DNA of 47,657 nt from an uncultured Bacteroidales bacterium (GCA_900316235.1 ONCC01000014.1:1-47657); one strand, 5' to 3'; positions 23,977 through 32,212 are shown, numbered from the stretch's first letter. Notes: a model not told the origin generated them from the sequence alone. Numbers and translations: made by a program.

Positions 23977-24004
23977 GGTGAAAGGTGAAAGGTGAAAGGT
24001 GAAA
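23977..24004. repeat. Four exact copies of a 7-base repeat between tatA and tatC
   Basis: GGTGAAA is repeated four times without error and preceded by a partial unit (GGAA). On the transcribed strand it is TTTCACC. It fills the gap from just after the tatA stop (24006) to four bases before the tatC start, the same placement as the array at 20624-20672. Confidence 0.9.
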
Positions 24005-24005
24005 T

Positions 24006-24191
24006 TTATTTTGTTTCACTTTTCTCTTCTTCGTTTTTCACTTCGTCCACTCCGTTCATGCCGTCCTTGAAGCTCTTGACACCTTTGCCGACGCCATGCA
24101 TGAGTTCGGGAATCTTCTTGCCACCGAAGAGCAGCAACACGGCAAGAACAATGACAATAATCTCCCAGGTGCCTAACATTAACAATTTCAT
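24006..24191 (-). CDS. tatA: Twin-arginine translocase subunit TatA/E
   Basis: The 61-residue protein has the TatA plan: one short membrane helix (LGTWEIIVIVLAVLLLFGGKK), the hinge after FGGKKIPEL, an amphipathic helix (VGKGVKSFKDGMNG) and an acidic tail. It forms the pore-like part of the Tat translocase with TatC. No separate TatB gene is visible, as in minimal TatAC systems. Its start overlaps the stop of the aldo/keto reductase gene by four bases. Confidence 0.94.
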   Translation of the reverse strand: MKLLMLGTWEIIVIVLAVLLLFGGKKIPELMHGVGKGVKSFKDGMNGVDEVKNEEEKSETK

Positions 24192-25576
24192 ACCAATGAG
24201 TCTTTAAGTTTGTTTGTATAATCCTCAATCATGTGCATCTTAGTGGGTATCTGGATGCTCTGGGGACAATGGGTGAGACACTCTCCGCAATCGATGCAGT
24301 GGTCGGCCTGACGCAGGCGTGCCACACTCTCGTCGTAGGAGGTAAGGTAGGCCTTACGGGCGCGACGGAATTCGCGCTGTTCAACAGTACCCTCGTTGGC
24401 AATATTTCCTTCAATGAGACACTTGTTGTAGTGCGCAAAGATGCCTGGAATATCAAGGCCGTAGGGACACGGCATACAATACTGGCAAGCCGTGCAAGGG
24501 ATGGCGGGGAAATGGGCGAACTCGTCGGCCACGCGGTCAAGGAGGGCCAACTCATCCTCGCTCAGAGGTTCCAAGGGAGCGCAGGAGCGTATATTGTCCT
24601 GCAAATGTTCCATGAGGTTCATGCCACTGAGGGCCGTGAGGATGCGAGGATACATGCCGAGGTGTCGGAACGCCCAGGACGCCAGGCTGCGGTTGGGTTC
24701 ACGTTCCTTGAGCATAGCGGCCATGTGGTCGTTGAGCTTGCCTAAGCGACCTCCGAGAAGCGGTTCCATAATGACGATGGGAATATCGCGCTCGGCCAAA
24801 GAATTGTAGAGATGCTCGGCATTGACGTTCTCGGGCTCTATCTCGTGGGCATAGCGCCAGTCGACATAGTTCATCTGTATCTGCGCAAAATCCCAATGAT
24901 ATTTGTCATGAAGAGCCACCACCTTGTCGAACTCATCCTGAGTGCCATGGAACGACCAACCCAGGTTGCGGATACGTCCAGCCTCGCGTTCCTTCACGAG
25001 GAAATCAAGGACACCGTTGTCGACGAAGCGCTTCTCAAAGTCACTCTTGCCATCCTCCACGCCGCCAAAGGAATGGAGCAGGTAATAATCGATGTAGTCT
25101 ATCTGCAATTTCTCGAACGACTCGCGATACATCTTGATGCTGGCCTCATTGGACCAATTGCGGAAGTTGCTCATCTTGGTGGCAATGAGCCATTTCTCGC
25201 GTGGATGACGGCTGAGGGCGATGCCCGTGGCCTCCTCCGACATACCCTTGAGGTAGACCGGGGCGGTGTCGAAGTAGTTGACACCGTGCTCGATGGCATA
25301 GTCAACCATCTGATTGATGAGTTCCTGATCGAGTTTGGCGTCGGGATGTTCACGCAAGGTGCCGCCGCCTTCGACGGGCAATCGCATCATGCCGAATCCA
25401 AGGAAGGAGACCTGCTGACCGTGGGCGTCGGTGCGCATGGACATCTTGTCGGTGGGCACCTCGCCGGGGGTGTAGCCCTCGGCCTTGACGGCATTGGGGT
25501 TGTCGCAGCCGGCGGCCATCGCGGCACCCGCCACGACGGCCCCGGAGAGACCTTTGAGGAATTGTCGTCTGTCCAT
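24188..25576 (-). CDS. Tat-exported aldo/keto reductase with C-terminal 4Fe-4S domain
   Basis: The N-terminus is a twin-arginine signal (MDRRQFLKGLSGAVVAG) ending in a lipobox-like MAAGC, so a Tat-exported lipoprotein is likely. Residues about 45-330 form an aldo/keto reductase barrel (FLGFGMMRLPVEG, NYFDTAPVYLKG, IDYYLLHS). The C-terminus has cysteine clusters CTACQYCMPCPYG and CIDCGECLTHCPQSIQIP, of which the second is a typical 4Fe-4S site. Substrate unknown. It is directly upstream of tatA with overlapping codons, so this substrate and its exporter are expressed together. Confidence 0.9.
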   Translation of the reverse strand: MDRRQFLKGLSGAVVAGAAMAAGCDNPNAVKAEGYTPGEVPTDKMSMRTDAHGQQVSFLGFGMMRLPVEGGGTLREHPDAKLDQELINQMVDYAIEHGVNYFDTAPVYLKGMSEEATGIALSRHPREKWLIATKMSNFRNWSNEASIKMYRESFEKLQIDYIDYYLLHSFGGVEDGKSDFEKRFVDNGVLDFLVKEREAGRIRNLGWSFHGTQDEFDKVVALHDKYHWDFAQIQMNYVDWRYAHEIEPENVNAEHLYNSLAERDIPIVIMEPLLGGRLGKLNDHMAAMLKEREPNRSLASWAFRHLGMYPRILTALSGMNLMEHLQDNIRSCAPLEPLSEDELALLDRVADEFAHFPAIPCTACQYCMPCPYGLDIPGIFAHYNKCLIEGNIANEGTVEQREFRRARKAYLTSYDESVARLRQADHCIDCGECLTHCPQSIQIPTKMHMIEDYTNKLKDSLV

Positions 25577-25579
25577 AAA

Positions 25580-26545
25580 CTATCTCTTGTCGATGATTTC
25601 TTTGCGGGCTTTGCGCTTCTTGCCGCTGGACCAGAAGCCGTAGACCTCGCTGACGTTGCCGGCGGTGGAGAAGGCCTCGATCTTGTTGTCCTTCATCCAG
25701 GCCAGGATCTTGCTGAACTCGTCCTTGGTGAGGAGCACCTCGAGTTCGATGCTCTTCTCGCCGCTGTAGCCGCCGGTGACCTCGTAGAGGGTGCAGCCGC
25801 GGTGGAGCTCGTTGATGATGTACTGGCGGATGCGCTCGTGCTCCTTGGAGACGATGCAGAGGCGCTTGTGGTTGTTGAGGGTGGCGGTGAAGTAGTCGAC
25901 CACGAGGCCGTTGATCCAGGTGCCGATGAGGCCGATGACGACCATGCGGAAGTCGTTGATGAAGAAGGCGGTGCAGCAGATGACGGCACCGGCGATGGAG
26001 ACGGAGGCTCCGATGTCGAAGTGGAGGAACTTGTTGACGATCTTGGCCAGGATGTCGAGGCCGCCGGTGGAGGCGTTGATGCTGAACATCAAGGCCTGCG
26101 AAGCGCTGAGCAGCAGCACGAAGCAGCAGAGGTCGAGCCAGGGGTCGCCCATGACGGAGGGGGTGCCGGTGACGAGGTTGTCGTTGGCGATGTTCTGCCA
26201 GGGGAAGACGGCATCCCAGAAGTCGGTCAGGGGGCCGAGGATGAGGGCCGTGTAGACGGTCTTGAAGCCGAACTCGCTGTCGATGAGCAGGAAGGCCATG
26301 ATGAGCAGGACGATGTTGATGCACATGATCCAGGTGCCGAGGCCATGGCCGCCGGTGAAGATGTTGGAGAGGACGATGGAGAGACCGGAGATGGTACCGA
26401 TGATGAGCTTGGAGGGTACGAGGAAGTAGTAGACGGCGGCGGCGGTGACCATCATGCCGAGGGTCATGATGATCAGTTCCTTCCAGAATTTCCAGGTGCC
26501 GACATATTTGACGGCTTCGTTGACTTTTGCGGAGATGTTACTCAT
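25580..26545 (-). CDS. YitT-family membrane protein (DUF161/DUF2179)
   Basis: The 321-residue protein has about six membrane helices in the YitT region (residues 20-230; FLVPSKLIIGTISGLSIVL, STGGLDILAKIVNKFLHFDI) and a C-terminal soluble DUF2179 domain (about 235-310; RGCTLYEVTGGYSGEKSIE) that in relatives binds small ligands. Function unknown. The gene uses a narrow set of codons (CTC, CTG, GTC, ATC, AAG dominate), stronger bias than its neighbours, which gives very long spurious open frames on the other frames. It lies 3 bases before the reductase gene and 46 after the polyferredoxin. Confidence 0.9.
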   Translation of the reverse strand: MSNISAKVNEAVKYVGTWKFWKELIIMTLGMMVTAAAVYYFLVPSKLIIGTISGLSIVLSNIFTGGHGLGTWIMCINIVLLIMAFLLIDSEFGFKTVYTALILGPLTDFWDAVFPWQNIANDNLVTGTPSVMGDPWLDLCCFVLLLSASQALMFSINASTGGLDILAKIVNKFLHFDIGASVSIAGAVICCTAFFINDFRMVVIGLIGTWINGLVVDYFTATLNNHKRLCIVSKEHERIRQYIINELHRGCTLYEVTGGYSGEKSIELEVLLTKDEFSKILAWMKDNKIEAFSTAGNVSEVYGFWSSGKKRKARKEIIDKR

Positions 26546-26591
26546 GGGTTGTTTCTGTTTTTTAGTTCTTTATTGTTATTTTTATTTATAA

Positions 26592-27950
26592 TCATATTTC
26601 AACGTGGCGCTCGCGGCCTTCGACATAGATGGCTGTCATGGGCCGTGCGGGGCAATAGTACTCGCAGGCGCCGCAACCGAGGCAACGGGCTTCGTTGACG
26701 GCGGGCTTGCCGTCGACCATCATGATGGCCGTCGAAGGACAGTGGCGGGCGCAGGCACCGCAGCCGATGCAGTTGTCCGTCAGCACTACGGCATGGCCAA
26801 TACTGATGGCGGTCTTCTGCTCTTTGTCAATAGGCTGGATGGCGCCGGTGGGGCACACCTCGCTGCAACGCGTGCAGGCGGTGCGGCAGTAGCCCTGGTC
26901 GAAAGCCATGTAGGGCTGCATGAGGGAGGAGAGTTCGGTGGAGGGGCGCAGCACCTTCTCGGGGCACTTGCTAACGCAGAGCTGGCAGGCGGTGCAGCGG
27001 CTCTCGAAGTTCTTGAGACTGATGGCACCGGCAGGCTTCAACGGCATGTTGCGCTTGGGCACCTGCTTGTTCTCGATGACGGCGAGACCACCGTCGAGTT
27101 TCTGTTCCTGGGCATGGAGTGCCGTAGCAGCGCCCACGGCAGCAGTGACAGCAAGGAACTTGCGACGGGAATCGTCGACAGGGCTAGATTCTCTAGTTTT
27201 TCTAGAATCTCTAGAAATTGTTATTGCACCTTGTTTGCAGTGACCAAGGCAGTTGAAGCACATCACACAACGACTGCCGTCAACAATCTTACTCTCTAGG
27301 TTGATGCAGTTGGCCTTGCAGCGCTTCTCGCACTTGCCGCAGGCGACACACTTCTCAGGGTCAATTCGGATACCGAAGAGGGAGTATTTGCTGATGAGGC
27401 CCAGCAGTGTTCCCACCGGACAGAGGGTATTGCACCACAGACGACCGTACATGAAACTCATCACACCTACGCAACAGAGCGTGGCGATGGCAACCCAATG
27501 AACAAGGCCCGTGCCGTGGATGTTGGCCACCATGCGGGCGTAAGCACTATAGGGAGCCACGAGGGTAGCGATACCGTTGATGCCCAGCACCATCAGGATG
27601 ACAAAAAGCACCAGCACCGTATAGCGCACCCAGTTCTGGGGCTTGCGGTAGCGGTAGGGGCGTTTCTTGCCGAAAATGATGCGGTGGAACCAGATGAAGA
27701 TGTCCTGGAAGATGCCCATGGGACAGACCACCGAGCAGTAGAGACGGCCAATCAGGAAGTTGACCAGCATAATGCCCAGGATGACCACCACATTGAGGGC
27801 CAGGATGGCTGGCAGAATCTGAATCTTGGGCATCCAGCCCAGCCAGTGGCGAAGCACGGCGCCATCGGTGGCATCGAGAATCAGCGCGGTGATGGCGAAG
27901 AGCATCAAGGCTGCCAGAACAATTCGGATAATTTTGAGTGTCTTATACAT
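26592..27950 (-). CDS. Membrane polyferredoxin, NapH-NapG-like fusion with internal Tat motif
   Basis: Residues 1-200 are a NapH/CcoG-like membrane part with four or so helices and two cytoplasmic CX3CP motifs (YCSVVCPMG and WCNTLCPVG). Two ferredoxin clusters follow (CVACGKCEKRCKANC, CVMCFNCLGHCKQG). At about residues 258-282 there is an internal twin-arginine signal, DDSRRKFLAVTAAVGAATAL. After it four more cysteine clusters occur (CTACQLCVSKCPE, CRTACTRCSEVCP, CIGCGACARHCP, CLGCGACEYYCP). This looks like a NapH-type protein joined to a Tat-exported NapG-type ferredoxin, giving electron transfer from the membrane to the periplasm. The linker is a 9-base repeat array. It follows the regulator by 9 bases. 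Confidence 0.88.
   Translation of the reverse strand: MYKTLKIIRIVLAALMLFAITALILDATDGAVLRHWLGWMPKIQILPAILALNVVVILGIMLVNFLIGRLYCSVVCPMGIFQDIFIWFHRIIFGKKRPYRYRKPQNWVRYTVLVLFVILMVLGINGIATLVAPYSAYARMVANIHGTGLVHWVAIATLCCVGVMSFMYGRLWCNTLCPVGTLLGLISKYSLFGIRIDPEKCVACGKCEKRCKANCINLESKIVDGSRCVMCFNCLGHCKQGAITISRDSRKTRESSPVDDSRRKFLAVTAAVGAATALHAQEQKLDGGLAVIENKQVPKRNMPLKPAGAISLKNFESRCTACQLCVSKCPEKVLRPSTELSSLMQPYMAFDQGYCRTACTRCSEVCPTGAIQPIDKEQKTAISIGHAVVLTDNCIGCGACARHCPSTAIMMVDGKPAVNEARCLGCGACEYYCPARPMTAIYVEGRERHVEI
27184..27219. repeat. Four in-frame 9-base CTAG units at the polyferredoxin fusion joint
   Basis: Units are CTAGATTCT, CTAGTTTTT, CTAGAATCT and CTAGAAATT, each starting with CTAG, on the plus strand. 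They encode residues about 244-255 of the polyferredoxin, just N-terminal to the internal twin-arginine motif. The period of nine preserves the reading frame. The sequence resembles intergenic low-complexity DNA more than coding DNA. Confidence 0.85.
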
Positions 27951-27959
27951 TTGTCTTAA

Positions 27960-28790
27960 CTACTTTTTCAGCATTGCATACACGGCGAGGCCAGCGACAG
28001 ACTTGATTCCGGTCTTGCGGGTGATGCTCTTGCGGTGGGTGTTGACGGTGTTGACGGCGATGTTGAGGCGCGAGGAGATTTCCTTGCTGCTGAGGCCCTG
28101 GGCCACCAGTTCGAGGACCTCCATCTCGCGGTCACTAAGGTTGTAGTCCTCCTGCGGCACAAGTAATAATTCCTCAATCATGGCATGCTTCTCAAGGTCG
28201 CGGCTCAACTGCAAGATATCAAAGACCAGCTCCATCATCTCCTCATTCAATCGCTCGCCGGGGAGGTACTTGTAGATAATCTGCGTGAGGTCGTTGAGTT
28301 TGTCGCGTATGTTGTCATGACTCTTCAGGTAGTGTTCAGTGACTTGGGCGCCCTCCTCCATCATCTGACCAAGATTCTTCTCCTCGCGACGCACATGTTC
28401 ACGTACCTCGCGGCAGTAGTCGGCATAGTATTTGCGGAGGATTTCGCCACTGTGACCCGCATTCTCGGTGATATGGTCGAGGTGCTGCTGGAGGTGCGGG
28501 AGGCGCTCCTCGAGGTAGTAGCGGTGCGAGGCGCTGAGGTGCTCGGCTACGAGACGGTTGTCGATGCGTGCAGCCTCCTCATCGTCGGGACGATAGTCGT
28601 CAAAAGTGTAGATATTGCATACCGTAAGGAAGAAATGGTCGTCGACATTATTGTCGCGGCAAACCTCTTTGACGGTTTTTTCGCCAAATCCCAGAGGAAT
28701 GCCAAACCTCGGCAGCATAAGGATTAAGTCGTAGTTCGACGCAATCATGTCTGCCATCTTCATACGGCCAGTAAACAGGGTCCGATTCAT
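27960..28790 (-). CDS. LuxR-type regulator fused to an RIC/hemerythrin di-iron domain
   Basis: Residues about 12-60 resemble the ScdA N-terminal domain (MIASNYDLILMLPRFGIPLG). Residues about 80-210 are a hemerythrin-like RIC/YtfE domain with all expected iron ligands: His89 in SHRYYLEERLPHL, His106 or His113, His132 and Glu136 in EHVRREEKN, His158 in KSHDN, and His202 and Glu206 in KHAMIEELLLVP. Residues 217-276 are a LuxR/GerE helix-turn-helix (LSDREMEVLELVAQGLSSKE). The arrangement predicts a transcription factor whose di-iron site senses NO or oxygen. It heads the polyferredoxin-Tat operon and is divergent from a GH3 gene. An internal ATG at 28763 is an alternative start. Confidence 0.85.
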   Translation of the reverse strand: MNRTLFTGRMKMADMIASNYDLILMLPRFGIPLGFGEKTVKEVCRDNNVDDHFFLTVCNIYTFDDYRPDDEEAARIDNRLVAEHLSASHRYYLEERLPHLQQHLDHITENAGHSGEILRKYYADYCREVREHVRREEKNLGQMMEEGAQVTEHYLKSHDNIRDKLNDLTQIIYKYLPGERLNEEMMELVFDILQLSRDLEKHAMIEELLLVPQEDYNLSDREMEVLELVAQGLSSKEISSRLNIAVNTVNTHRKSITRKTGIKSVAGLAVYAMLKK

Positions 28791-28794
28791 GCGG

Positions 28795-28802
28795 CAAAAG
28801 TA
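28795..28802 (-). promoter_or_regulatory. Promoter -7 box for the hemerythrin-LuxR regulator operon
   Basis: On the minus strand TACTTTTG is followed by CCGC and then the ATG at 28790. A transcript starting at the normal distance would begin at or within a base or two of that ATG, so it would be leaderless. If translation instead starts at 28763, the leader is about 27 bases. Confidence 0.5.
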
Positions 28803-28832
28803 CGAAAAAAAAACGATATAATATATTTTTTG

Positions 28833-28840
28833 TATATTTG
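28833..28840 (+). promoter_or_regulatory. Promoter -7 box for the GH3 gene
   Basis: TATATTTG is followed by CATT and the ATG at 28845. It lies back to back with the regulator promoter in a 54-base divergent gap. A normal start point puts the first transcribed base at the start codon, so the mRNA is predicted to be leaderless. Confidence 0.5.
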
Positions 28841-28844
28841 CATT

Positions 28845-30971
28845 ATGAACAACAGGTTACGGACATTCGTCTTTTTTACACTATCATTGTGTTCCACAAT
28901 AGGTTGGGCGCAACAATATCCTTGGCAGGACACCACCCAGAGCCTCGACGAGCGCGTGGAATGGCTTATCAACAACCTGACCCTCGACGAGAAACTCTCG
29001 TTGATGGTGCACCAAAATCCCGCCATCGAGCGTGTGGGGCTGCCAGCCTACAGCTGGTGGAACGAGGCGCTACACGGTGTGGGGCGTGCCGGACTGGCCA
29101 CCGTCTACCCCATGCCTATCGCGCTGGCCGCCACCTTCGACCCGTCGCTTATTCGCAGCGTATTCAACAATGTGGCCATCGAAGCCCGAATCAAATACCA
29201 ACAGGCACAAGACACTGGCAACTACGGCGACTACACCGGCCTCACCTTCTTCACGCCCAATATCAATATCTTCCGCGACCCGCGCTGGGGCCGCGGTATG
29301 GAGACCTACGGCGAGGACCCCTACCTCACCGCCATGATGGGGCGCGCCTGCGTGAAAGGGCTGCAGCATGCATGGGCAGAGAACTATGTGGGCAACCCGC
29401 TCATCACCGCTGCTTGCCTCAAGCACTTCGCCGTCCACAGCGGTCCCGAGGGCATCAGGCACGAGTTCGACAGCCGCGTCAGTGAGCGCGACTTGCGCAC
29501 CACCTACCTGCCTGCTTTCGAGTACATCATCAAGAACAGCGACGTCCAGCAGGTGATGTGTGGATATAATAGACTTAACGGCGAGCCCTGCTGCACCAAC
29601 CGCCGCCTGTTCGACATCCTGCGCAACGAATGGCAGTACGACGGCATCCTCGTCACCGACTGCTGGGCCCTCAACGATGCCTACGAGACCGACACCGTCA
29701 TCCCGCGCCACCGCACCCATGCCACCGCAGCAGCGGCCTATGGCGATGCCTTCGGCCGCGAGGTCGACCTCGAGTGCGGCAGCGGCCTGCCCGCTCTGCG
29801 CGAGGCCGTACAACAGGGATTGGTGCCCGAGAGCAAGGTCGACGAGCATGTGCGCCGCATCCTCCGCACCCGCCTGGCGGTGACCGACGAGCCCAAAGAA
29901 TCGGAAGAGCAGACCGAGTACGATATCGACTTCCTAGGCTACTACACCCGAAGCATGGTTCTGCTGAAGAACGAAGGCATCCTGCCCCTCAGGATAGATG
30001 ACAGCCCGCGCCTCGAAGGGCCCAACATGTGGGACAGCCTGATGCCTCTGGGCAATTACAACGGCACACCTCGGCACACCGTCACCATCGGCGAAGGCCT
30101 TCAAGGCAAGCCCTATTGTCACCGCATGCTCGAGAAGATGGATCACGAAGAGGGAAGAGGCCGCATACTGATTTACGCCGGCGGCCTCAATCCCCAGCTG
30201 GAGGGCGAGGAGCTGCCCGTGGAGAAAGAAGGTTTTTATAAGGGCGACCGCACCTTGATAGAGCTTCCCAAAGAGCAGGTGGAGGAGATCAAAGCCTTCA
30301 AAGCCCAAGGCTACCGCGTGGTATTGGTGCTATGTACTGGCTCGGCGATAGCCCTCGAGAATGTCATCGATGACTGCGATGCCGTGCTGGTGGGTTGGTA
30401 TGGCGGCGAGCTGATGGGCACCGCTGTGCGCGAACTGCTCTACGGCTGCCGCGACGACTTCGGCCGCCTGCCCGTCACCTTCTACCGCTCCACCGACGAC
30501 CTGCCGTCCTTCGACGACTACGACATGCAGGGTCGCACCTACCGCTACGCCGACCGCTCACGCGTGGAATACCCCTTCGGCTACGGTCTCAGCTACAGCT
30601 ACCACCAGCTGTGGGGCGCCCCGACCGTCGACGAGGCCAACTTCACCGTAGAAGGCCTCGTCAGCCAATGCGCCACCGACTGCAAAGCCTTCATACATCG
30701 CACCGTCGTCCAGGTCTACCTGAAGAACGAGAACGACCCCGACGCGCCCGTCAAGCAACTGATTGCCGTGAAACCTATTTGGACTGTTACATTCGAAGAC
30801 AAAGAGCCTTTCAAGATAGCGCTCGACCCCTTCTGGTTCCGCCAGTTCAACCCCGAAACCGGCCTCCTCGAAGAGCCTAAGGACGGCACCGAGTTCACCC
30901 TGCAGATCGGTTTCTCCTCCGACGACCGCGACCTCATTGATTTACCATTCAAATATCACAACAGGAAATGA
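28845..30971 (+). CDS. Secreted glycoside hydrolase family 3 (beta-xylosidase/beta-glucosidase type)
   Basis: From ATG 28845 it encodes 708 residues with a signal peptide (RTFVFFTLSLCSTIGWAQ) and the two GH3 domains. The first has YSWWNEALHGVGRAGLATVY, PRWGRGMETYGEDP, CLKHFAVHSGPEG and the nucleophile Asp of VTDCWALND near residue 272. The second has RSMVLLKNEGILPL, CTGSAIALENV and FGYGLSYS. EALHGV and the DCWA form resemble the xylosidase-type branch; the exact sugar cannot be fixed. It lacks an obvious long Fn3-like domain beyond residue 590 but has about 115 residues there. The GH29 gene overlaps its stop (ATGA), so both act on exported glycans together. Confidence 0.9.
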   Translation: MNNRLRTFVFFTLSLCSTIGWAQQYPWQDTTQSLDERVEWLINNLTLDEKLSLMVHQNPAIERVGLPAYSWWNEALHGVGRAGLATVYPMPIALAATFDPSLIRSVFNNVAIEARIKYQQAQDTGNYGDYTGLTFFTPNINIFRDPRWGRGMETYGEDPYLTAMMGRACVKGLQHAWAENYVGNPLITAACLKHFAVHSGPEGIRHEFDSRVSERDLRTTYLPAFEYIIKNSDVQQVMCGYNRLNGEPCCTNRRLFDILRNEWQYDGILVTDCWALNDAYETDTVIPRHRTHATAAAAYGDAFGREVDLECGSGLPALREAVQQGLVPESKVDEHVRRILRTRLAVTDEPKESEEQTEYDIDFLGYYTRSMVLLKNEGILPLRIDDSPRLEGPNMWDSLMPLGNYNGTPRHTVTIGEGLQGKPYCHRMLEKMDHEEGRGRILIYAGGLNPQLEGEELPVEKEGFYKGDRTLIELPKEQVEEIKAFKAQGYRVVLVLCTGSAIALENVIDDCDAVLVGWYGGELMGTAVRELLYGCRDDFGRLPVTFYRSTDDLPSFDDYDMQGRTYRYADRSRVEYPFGYGLSYSYHQLWGAPTVDEANFTVEGLVSQCATDCKAFIHRTVVQVYLKNENDPDAPVKQLIAVKPIWTVTFEDKEPFKIALDPFWFRQFNPETGLLEEPKDGTEFTLQIGFSSDDRDLIDLPFKYHNRK

Positions 30972-32212
30972 AAAAGACTATTTTTATATGCCTTATGGGC
31001 TTAATGGGTTTAATGGGCAGTGTGAAAGCCCAGCACGACTCTATCCCCGAGAGCGACCCCGCCATTTTGGAGCGCATCTCCGAATGGCAGGACCTGAAGT
31101 TCGGCTTCATGATGCACTGGGGCATCTACGCCCAGTGGGGCATCGTGGAGAGCTGGAATATCTGCAATGAGCCTTGGATCAACCGAGGCGGCGCCAACTA
31201 CGAGGACTACAAGCGAGCCTACTGGGCGCTCAACAAAACATTCAATCCCAAACAGTTCAATCCCAAGGGCTGGGCAAAAGCCGCCAAGGGTGCCGGCATG
31301 AAATACGTCGTCTTCACCACCAAACACCACGACGGCTTCTGCATGTTTGATAGTAAATATACCGATTATAGCAGCACCGGCAAAGAATGTCCGGCACAGA
31401 CTGACTTCACACGTGGCGTGGTCGATGCCTTCCGCGGCGCGGGCTTCTGGACGGGCCTCTATTTCAGCAAGCCCGACTGGCACTGCGACGACTACTGGGC
31501 GCACGAATGGGCCACGCCCGACCGCAACGTGAACTACTCCATCGCCGACCATCCCGACCGCTGGCAAAAATACAAGGACTTTACATACAACCAGATTCAT
31601 GAGTTGACGCACAACTACGGCAAGATAGATATCCTCTGGCTCGACGGTGGCTGGATACGCCCTGCGTGGAGCGTCAACGACGAGACGCGCCCCTGGCTGG
31701 GCTGCAGCGGCCAAGTGCAAGATGTCGACATGTCCCGCATTGCACGTATGGCACGCGAGAACAACCCACAGCTCATCATCGTAGACCGCTCTGTAGGTGG
31801 TCGTTACGAAAACTACCGCACCCCCGAGAAGCAGGTACCCGACACCCTCCTCCCCTACCCCTGGGAGACCTGCATGACCATGGGCGACAGCTGGAGCTAC
31901 GTACCCAACGACAACTACAAATCTACCAAGACACTGATACACATGCTTTGCGACGTGGTGGCCAAGGGCGGTAACCTGCTGCTCAACGTAGGTCCTGATG
32001 CCGACGGCAATCTCCCCCTAGAAGCCCTCCAACGTATGGAAGCCATCGGCAAGTGGCTGGAACAGAACGGTTATGCTATCTACGGCACCCGTCCCCTCTT
32101 CCCCCACTGCGAAGGCAACGTCCGCTACACTCAGAGCAAAGACGGCAAGCACCAGTACGCGATAACCCTTACAGAAGAAGCCCCTTACGCCACGGTAAGA
32201 GTAGTTAAGTAG
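30968..32212 (+). CDS. Secreted alpha-L-fucosidase, GH29
   Basis: The 414-residue protein has a signal peptide with a repeated LMG core and the GH29 blocks: DLKFGFMMHWGIYAQWGIVE, AKGAGMKYVVFTTKHHDGFC, GLYFSKPDWH, and LWLDGGW, whose Asp (about residue 225) is the expected nucleophile. GNLLLNVGPDADGNLP closes the barrel as usual. It removes alpha-L-fucose from glycans. The family typically has a similar length without the extra C-terminal domain. It is translationally coupled to the GH3 gene. The pair could process fucosylated plant or host glycans in the periplasm. Confidence 0.92.
   Translation: MKKTIFICLMGLMGLMGSVKAQHDSIPESDPAILERISEWQDLKFGFMMHWGIYAQWGIVESWNICNEPWINRGGANYEDYKRAYWALNKTFNPKQFNPKGWAKAAKGAGMKYVVFTTKHHDGFCMFDSKYTDYSSTGKECPAQTDFTRGVVDAFRGAGFWTGLYFSKPDWHCDDYWAHEWATPDRNVNYSIADHPDRWQKYKDFTYNQIHELTHNYGKIDILWLDGGWIRPAWSVNDETRPWLGCSGQVQDVDMSRIARMARENNPQLIIVDRSVGGRYENYRTPEKQVPDTLLPYPWETCMTMGDSWSYVPNDNYKSTKTLIHMLCDVVAKGGNLLLNVGPDADGNLPLEALQRMEAIGKWLEQNGYAIYGTRPLFPHCEGNVRYTQSKDGKHQYAITLTEEAPYATVRVVK
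30992..31018. repeat. Three 9-base units in the GH29 signal peptide
   Basis: CTTATGGGC, TTAATGGGT and TTAATGGGC encode LMGLMGLMG. They are close relatives of the units at 23233-23259 in an unrelated secreted protein. Confidence 0.75.

Noticed and set aside
24006..24191. Separate TatB
   Set aside because: Only one TatA/E-type gene is present; its short tail fits TatA, so I do not call a TatB.
25350..26324. A 324-codon minus-strand frame overlapping YitT
   Set aside because: The product is almost all Arg, His, Pro and Leu, an out-of-frame reading of the biased YitT gene.
24812..26698. A 628-codon open frame on the plus strand
   Set aside because: It is antisense to the aldo/keto reductase, YitT and the end of the polyferredoxin. 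It is Gly, Val, Asp and Glu rich with no domain logic, as expected opposite genes with strong codon bias.
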